The translations under genes and the position numbers were made by a program. From assembly GCA_948146395.1 (NCBI GenBank), contig OX411556.1, positions 34,424,411 through 34,488,410 of the forward strand: 64,000 bases of DNA, given 5' to 3'. A model generated the notes under the pieces. That model saw nothing but the letters and a program-made list of their open reading frames with translations. It was not told the DNA's origin and ran no database searches. The stretch is from Fragum whitleyi. Taxonomy: Eukaryota; Mollusca; Bivalvia; Cardiida; Cardiidae. Of this stretch, positions 58,641 through 64,000 are shown in pieces; positions within the stretch are counted from its first letter, which is position 1, and the number at the start of each line of letters is the position of its first letter.

Positions 58641-59330
58641 CAAACAGACCGTCAAAGATCAATTTTACATTGGAAGTAATAATCACATAAACTCGTGAAT
58701 CTATGTAGGCCTACAGCATTGGTCAACTACAGGTCACATTTGGAAAGTTGTTATATATTGGAATGTTGAGTGACCATTCTTCAAGATGAAGAATAATGAA
58801 TTTAAAGTTGAAAATTGTCAGTCTTCACAGCCGGCTGTAAGGGTTCAATAATTTCCGCTCTTGAAAATTCTCGAGTTTGAAAATGTTTGTGGCAACAAGC
58901 TATAAAAAAAACCCATAGCCAATCACGCGTAAAAAGTACAGTTGTCACCAATGTGAACTTATTTTTTTAAAATGATTTCGGAGTGATATTGAATTAGTAT
59001 GTGAAGCAAATTTTGAATGAATTTTAAGGGAGATAATACAATATCGCTATCGCGGGTTCATTCTATTTGGATGCGTATTTTAAAAGTACGAAAGGTTTCT
59101 GTTAAATGGATACCCTTTCTATGTTGTCACACGACAAAAGATCCAAGTCTAAAGTGCTAAGTGACTGCTGAGAATGTTTTGATAACAAGTAATTTGCAAC
59201 CATAGCTACTAGTGACGAAACATTGGTTCGCTATTTTGAACAAGTAAGAAAAGTTGGAAACTCAATGTAGCTAACCTAACACGATACTTGTAACAGAATG
59301 ATTTTGGAACGAAATTCTTCACAACCTTGC

Positions 59331-59518
59331 TAATTGTCTCTCACCAATGGGTTGATAATAGTAAACCTATGTGAGAAAGCAGTCGGGGGTTAGGAAAGGA
59401 TGTGATGGTTGTACTGGTGAGAGAAATACCAAGAATCCATTGTTAGGTGCTCCAGCCGCCAGGATATAACTGAAAAAATTTTGAAAGCGGCGCAAAACTC
59501 CATTCAATCAATCAACCG
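59331..59518 (+). repeat. SINE family A, body only
   Basis: TTGTCTCTCACCAATGGGTTG, GGTTAGGAAAGGATGTGATGG, GAGAGAAATACCAAGAATCC, GCTCCAGCCGCC and GGCGCAAAACTCC with an (AATC)n tail. The head is missing. Confidence 0.75.
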
Positions 59519-60293
59519 CACAGCATTAGCGCAGACTGTGCGGTACTCCAAGAAATAACGGGGTGAATGCCTTTCCATCTTGTCGAACCAAGGGATACGA
59601 ACCTTTTACTTATCTTATTCGAGAAGAAGCTATCGATTTGATACCCCTTGACTCGTGAAGATTATGCCTTTCGCTCTTGGACTTTTTTTAGTAAGGGAAG
59701 GCCATTTAACTTAGTTTTCGATTTAGAACTACTGCAGGTTTCGAATCGTTTAAGAAAACGTTGTTGAGGGCTTCCAAAAAGGTCTTTTTTGTGTAGAACG
59801 TCATATTTTACGGACATGTTCTCTTTTATTTTTATTATTTTCCATGGAATACATAATCGTGCAGAACACATGGGCTTAAAGTCAATAAAGCATCTTTTGG
59901 AACAGAGCGAAAATGAAATGAAAAAAAGAAAGTAAGTCCCGATCCTGCTAAAAACAAGCCCCGTAATCGTCGATTTAGTCCGCTTTTTCACAGTGGAAAC
60001 TTGCCGTATAGCGACTCATGATTTACATGTCAACTGTTCTTTTCGGGACTCATCAATCTAAAAGACAAACGCTAATTAACTATAATGACTTAGTCTTTAA
60101 AAAGAAAGAAATGTATTTTGTGTGTGTTTTATTCTAATTCGTGATGGAAAAGAATTTAATGATGATTTGCCAGATGTTTGATATAAAAAACAGAGATGTT
60201 TTTACCTTTTGATTCATTAATGAGGTCACAAAAATAAAATTAATTTCTTACTATACAGTTCCTCATTGACAATAAAAGAATCGTTTCTGCAAT
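59519..60293. other. No gene recognised
   Basis: A 109-codon minus-strand frame (59662-59991) has no domain I recognise and no start context or neighbour that supports it. The rest is AT-rich without repeats known from the window. It may be SLC43 intron. Confidence 0.3.
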
Positions 60294-60520
60294 ATAACCC
60301 TTTCATGTTTTACAAAATTTGGACCTGTCCAAATTCTAAGGTTTAGCAGACGAAAATTTAAAGTGGGTTTAATTTGAAAAATAACCATTTTCTACGGTAG
60401 AAAATAGTGTGGAAAAATAAGAAATTGTTTGTCAGAATTAATTTCTTCTTTTTTCACAATGTTTTCTCAATAATAAAATCACAGGCACGTAAAAAGCAGG
60501 GATTAAACAGCTAAGGGGCG
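60294..60520. mobile_element. MITE family P, third copy
   Basis: ACCCTTTCATGTTTTACAA, GGACCTGTCCAAATTCTAAGG, the hairpin AAGAAATTGTTTG..AATTAATTTCTTCT and GGCACGTAAAAAGCAGGG match 4796-5013. The TTAA borders have decayed. Confidence 0.7.
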
Positions 60521-61623
60521 AGCATTGCAACACGCAAAATACATCATAAAGAATTACGTCGAATTTGACTTGTCCATCATATGAGCGATTATTGTTGCTG
60601 TAACTACATGTATTATAAGCAGCAAGTCGAGGGTTAAGCGCAAGACTGTACTGAGTGTCTATACAAGGTATGAACACTTATTTAATAAAGTCTGATGCTT
60701 AACCATTGAAATGTGTTTATCCCGCAATTTTCACCAGATCCGTAGAATTGATTTTTAGAATTCATCGAGGTAAAAGCTGTATCATATTTGATGAATACGC
60801 AATTTTTTAACCAAACCTTTATATGACAATAATGATTTGAATATTAATATTGTTTACATTGTAAAATCATCCAGCAAAAAAATAAAAGAAAAAAATGTTC
60901 TGATTTTAGACTTCTTTTTCAACGAACTATGATTTGAAGCATTTTGACGGGCTGTAATTTGTATCTGAGTATTAAAAAAGTTCAGTAACCATTCTTTTAA
61001 GTTATTAGATTTTTTAGCCAATCAGAACGCTTTTTAAATAGTCAAAACTTATAATAAAATCTAGGATTCACTATGAATGTGAAAAATTAAAGTCTAAGTT
61101 AATTTAGTCAATAAAAGTTTTGGAACAAGGGACATGACAACAGGTAAGAGGGAGGGGGAGGTATCACAAATGTAAAAATATTTTTTTCCAAACGAAACCC
61201 TGTGTTGTGGGTACTCATTTGAATCGCCTCGACGAGTCAATTCCGACGAGTACCCAAATCGCAGGATTATGTTCAAGCATTATTGAAGTAATGAATTTCA
61301 AATCCCCAAATACCCATGCTATTTGTAGCTCTGTAGATTCGTCGCACGAGTGAAGGCACGTGCAATTACAACACTATGGTTTATGACGTGTGAAGGCAAT
61401 AAAATTTGCCGACATCAACAGTGTCATTTAATGATGATATCTAGGTCAACTATAAAAAATGCTGTATTTACAGAATTATTTAAATTTATCTTAAGCATGA
61501 ATTAGCATGTGAAGAAAGGTCCATAAACGACAAAAAGCTTAAAATAGTACTGGATAAAATAAACGAAGGATGATATATAGTAAAGAACGAGTATGAAACG
61601 ATGGAAAAACATTCATAATTCGC
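60521..61623. other. No gene recognised
   Basis: AT-rich sequence with no exon, RNA gene or window-wide repeat seen. Confidence 0.3.
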
Positions 61624-61692
61624 TGGCTCAGCGCGAACAGTTGTAACTGCCTATAAATATATAGGAAGTTACAACTGTTTCGCGCTGAGCCA
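61624..61692. repeat. CAGTTGTAACTGCC palindrome, best copy
   Basis: TGGCTCAGCGCGAACAGTTG is the start of the left arm, and its reverse complement ends the right arm (CAACTGTTTCGCGCTGAGCCA, one extra base). The centre reads CTATAAATATATAG. Nearly all 69 bp can pair. Confidence 0.88.
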
Positions 61693-62042
61693 TCAAATTA
61701 GAACAAGGGTGTCGCAGAATGTCCCTTTTCTTTTAAGCACAATAATATGGAAATACAATAGCAGATATATGAAAGATAAAAGATAAAAGATGAAAGATAC
61801 GACGATAAATAACATGCTGAAAAAAGTATCATCCGAATTCATCAACTTTAATCAACCTGTGGTAACGAGCTTTAAGAATTATACTTACAAATTTTAGCAT
61901 GCAATTAAATAATCCTTATTTGTGACAAAAAATGTATCAAGCGACCCTTATTTTAGGCGGTTGCTTTTTGAAGACCTCTTCTGTGATCGTTTGATATATG
62001 TTTAATTCTATTTGAAATAGCAATTTCAACGAAAGAGACTGG

Positions 62043-62618
62043 GCCATTTGGTAAGTCATCCCTATTAGCTCAGTCGGTAAAGCACATGAATTCAAAACAA
62101 TTGAATGTCGATTTGTCGGATTCGATTCGCGGGCTAGGGCAGTAACAAAGTATTTGGCTTTCGGATAAGACGCTAAACCGAGGTCCCTTATGACGGTACT
62201 TTGCATCGAGCACGTTAAAGAACCATGGCGGATCTCAGCAGTAGTTATGTCATGTATCCTTGCACTTTCCCCCGTAACAACTAACCGTCTTCTGTGAGTG
62301 TCGCTCATACGGGCAATTGCAACGGTAGGGACGATAAATAAACGGAAACACACACACACACTAGATTCTCGGGCTGGCACAGTAACAAAGTAATTGGCTT
62401 TCGGCTGAGACGTTAAACCGTGGTCCCTTATGACGGTCCTTCGCATCGAGCACGCTAAAGAACAACGGCGGATCTCAGCAGTAGTTCTGTCATGTATCCT
62501 AGCATTATCCCTCCTTACAACTTACCGCCTATCAAACCGGGAGGAGAGGGGGTCGCTCAATTCGACATTTGCTACGGTAGCGACGATAATTAAAAGGAAA
62601 TACACACAAGCCATTTGG
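62043..62618 (+). mobile_element. Dimeric tRNA-derived SINE (family B) with 9-bp target duplication
   Basis: The first monomer has a tRNA-like head (CCTATTAGCTCAGTCGG, GGATTCGATTC) and a body with GGCTTTCGGATAAGACG, TAAACCGAGGTCCCTTATG, GCACGTTAAAGAACC and GCGGATCTCAGCAGTAG, ending in (AC)n at about 62345-62361. A second body copy without a head follows (62362-62609), ending ATACACACAA. Identical GCCATTTGG sits on both sides (62043-62051 and 62610-62618). The conserved centre recalls the SINE central domains described in molluscs, but the superfamily is not assigned. Confidence 0.8.
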
Positions 62619-62822
62619 ATGAAAAAGGGACAACCATTATCTTAGATGTACTTATGAACTCAGTGCCATATGTAAATTCGTATTATGAAATTTTACATAT
62701 AGCCTTGTGAAATGCAAATTTTGCACTTTGACGGCTATAATTGCAAGCAAAATATATTTCTTTTTATTGCAGTGTTATTCAGTTGATATTTCTAGAAATA
62801 GAACTCGTCCTCGTATATTAAC

Positions 62823-62998
62823 AAATAGACCCTTTTTGCGTCGATAAGAAAGGGACCAACTGTTCGGTTACTTGACAATTATGCACTTATTATCGACCTC
62901 TTATGTTAATAAATAGACCCTTTTTGCGTCGATAAGAAGGGACCAACTGTTCGGTTACTTGACAATTATGCACTTATTATCGACCTTAATAAATAATT
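62823..62998 (+). repeat. 88-bp tandem duplication
   Basis: Two copies of a unit beginning AAATAGACCCTTTTTGCG start at 62823 and 62911 and differ by one or two bases. Each contains an inverted pair GTCGATAA/TTATCGAC, so each unit could fold. Confidence 0.85.
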
Positions 62999-63649
62999 AT
63001 TTTTAAAAGATTCAACCTGATACCATAATGAATCGCATAACAACGCAATCGTCCGCCTTGTTCTCTTGTTGCAGACAAGGCGACTAATGGGTTTATATAA
63101 TATCCATGCATTTGTATACCTTGCAATTTTAATTTATTTTTGACACGTGAAGGTTTGTCCCTCAATTAAGTAACATCGTGTAAGGGTTCTCTCCTTAAGA
63201 ACCTTTGTACATAAGACGTCGCAGAAAACTGAGGCTATAAAGCGTAACGTAATTTGACGTTATTTTTGCAGCGTAAAATTGGAGTAAAAAACAAACGCTT
63301 TTCATTTGAGACAACCATTTACTATATTCTGAATGATATCAAAAGAGGTGATTGAAAATGTGAATAACTATCATGTTCAGTAGCGTATCAAATATTTTCA
63401 GGGTGTAGAATCTCTGTAATTACGAATCAAAACCAATTTTATATAAACAAAAGCATTGAATTTCGTAATAACTTAAAAGGCAATATAAAAAAGATAAAAG
63501 AATCGGTATTGTTGGTCTTGCTTTACTATAACTCATCAAAACCGAGGAGAATTTTTCATTCAAATTATTCCGGTTAGTATTTCATTTTTTTGCCAGTGAT
63601 TTCGAAATAAACGATAAAATGTGAAACACGCAACGTAAAGCGTCATCAA

Positions 63650-63990
63650 AATGAGAAAGCGTGGCATTTTTTCAGACTTTTTTAGCATTCTCGTATTAAG
63701 CGTTTAATTCACATAATAAAGATTGTTATATAATTTTGAAAAAAGTGGACTGACCATTTTTTGTAGTTTAATTTTTATTTCAATTAATCGAAATTAAATA
63801 AGTGTTTAGTAACGCTTCGCGAAAATGGTGCGAAAAAAATTACGTAATTTCAAAAAGCGTGACATTTTTTCAGACTTTTTCACGTGAAAATTTTGTATTT
63901 AATTAAGCCACGAAAATTAACCAAAGTCAAACTGAAGAAATGAAAATCTGACCATTTTTATTTCATGTGTTTAGATTTCGTCATTCTCAA
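63650..63990 (+). repeat. Diverged duplication of about 197 bp
   Basis: AAAGCGTGGCATTTTTTCAG (63656) and AAAGCGTGACATTTTTTCAG (63853) start two related blocks, each followed by CTGACCATTTTT. The rest is AT-rich. Confidence 0.55.
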
Positions 63991-64000
63991 AAATTAAGAT

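Noticed and set aside
59662..59991. 109-codon minus-strand frame
   Set aside because: No recognisable domain, repeated elements on both sides, and codon content like the surrounding AT-rich DNA.
61937..62446. 169-codon minus-strand frame
   Set aside because: It lies in the dimeric SINE and reads its repeated body twice. No protein similarity.
63061..63131. Next SLC43 exon after a TTGCAG acceptor near 63074
   Set aside because: The translated segment does not resemble the expected transporter segment, meets a stop quickly and has no donor.

Overview
The window looks like AT-rich, intron-rich nuclear DNA from a mollusc, most likely a bivalve. The evidence is spliced animal genes with GT-AG introns, an intronless peptide-type GPCR, tRNA-headed SINEs of the kind known from bivalves, and a very dense crowd of short inverted-repeat transposons. 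Species cannot be named from the sequence.

Three host genes are supported. (1) 899-2095, minus strand: an intronless class A (rhodopsin-like) GPCR of 398 residues. (2) 9654-40508, plus strand: a complete 15-exon gene for peroxisomal 2-hydroxyacyl-CoA lyase (HACL1), 573 residues, all exons in frame and ending in the peroxisomal signal SKM. (3) 52342 to 58079 and beyond the window, plus strand: the first five coding exons of an SLC43-type amino-acid/nucleobase transporter (major facilitator superfamily). The three genes have no evident functional link.

The most striking element sits in HACL1 intron 9. A 4.8-kb DNA transposon (25501-30296) has 34-bp terminal inverted repeats with one mismatch, a flush AAAT target duplication and an apparently intact four-exon gene for a 639-residue protein. 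The protein resembles the DUF7869-type, RNase H-like proteins of animal genomes. It looks like a complete, possibly active autonomous element whose superfamily I cannot assign.

Most remaining DNA is repeats: TTAA-flanked (piggyBac-like) MITEs of several families, CAGG-ended hAT-like MITEs, TA-flanked mariner/Tigger-like elements without a recognisable transposase, short perfect or near-perfect palindromes, two tRNA-derived SINE families, a long modular repeat beginning with AGCTCCACTGG, microsatellites, and a ten-copy 54-bp minisatellite directly behind HACL1 exon 14. Several elements are nested in one another, and several lie within 60 bp of HACL1 exons or just upstream of the GPCR and the SLC43 start.

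Layout: 1-360 SINE in a MITE; 899-2095 GPCR; 2128-9650 intergenic repeats; 9654-40508 HACL1 with repeat-filled introns and the 4.8-kb transposon; 40509-52330 intergenic repeats, microsatellite and a 1.8-kb inverted-repeat structure; 52342-58079+ SLC43; 58080-64000 the following intron or downstream DNA, with a dimeric SINE and tandem duplications. No further exon was recognised there.
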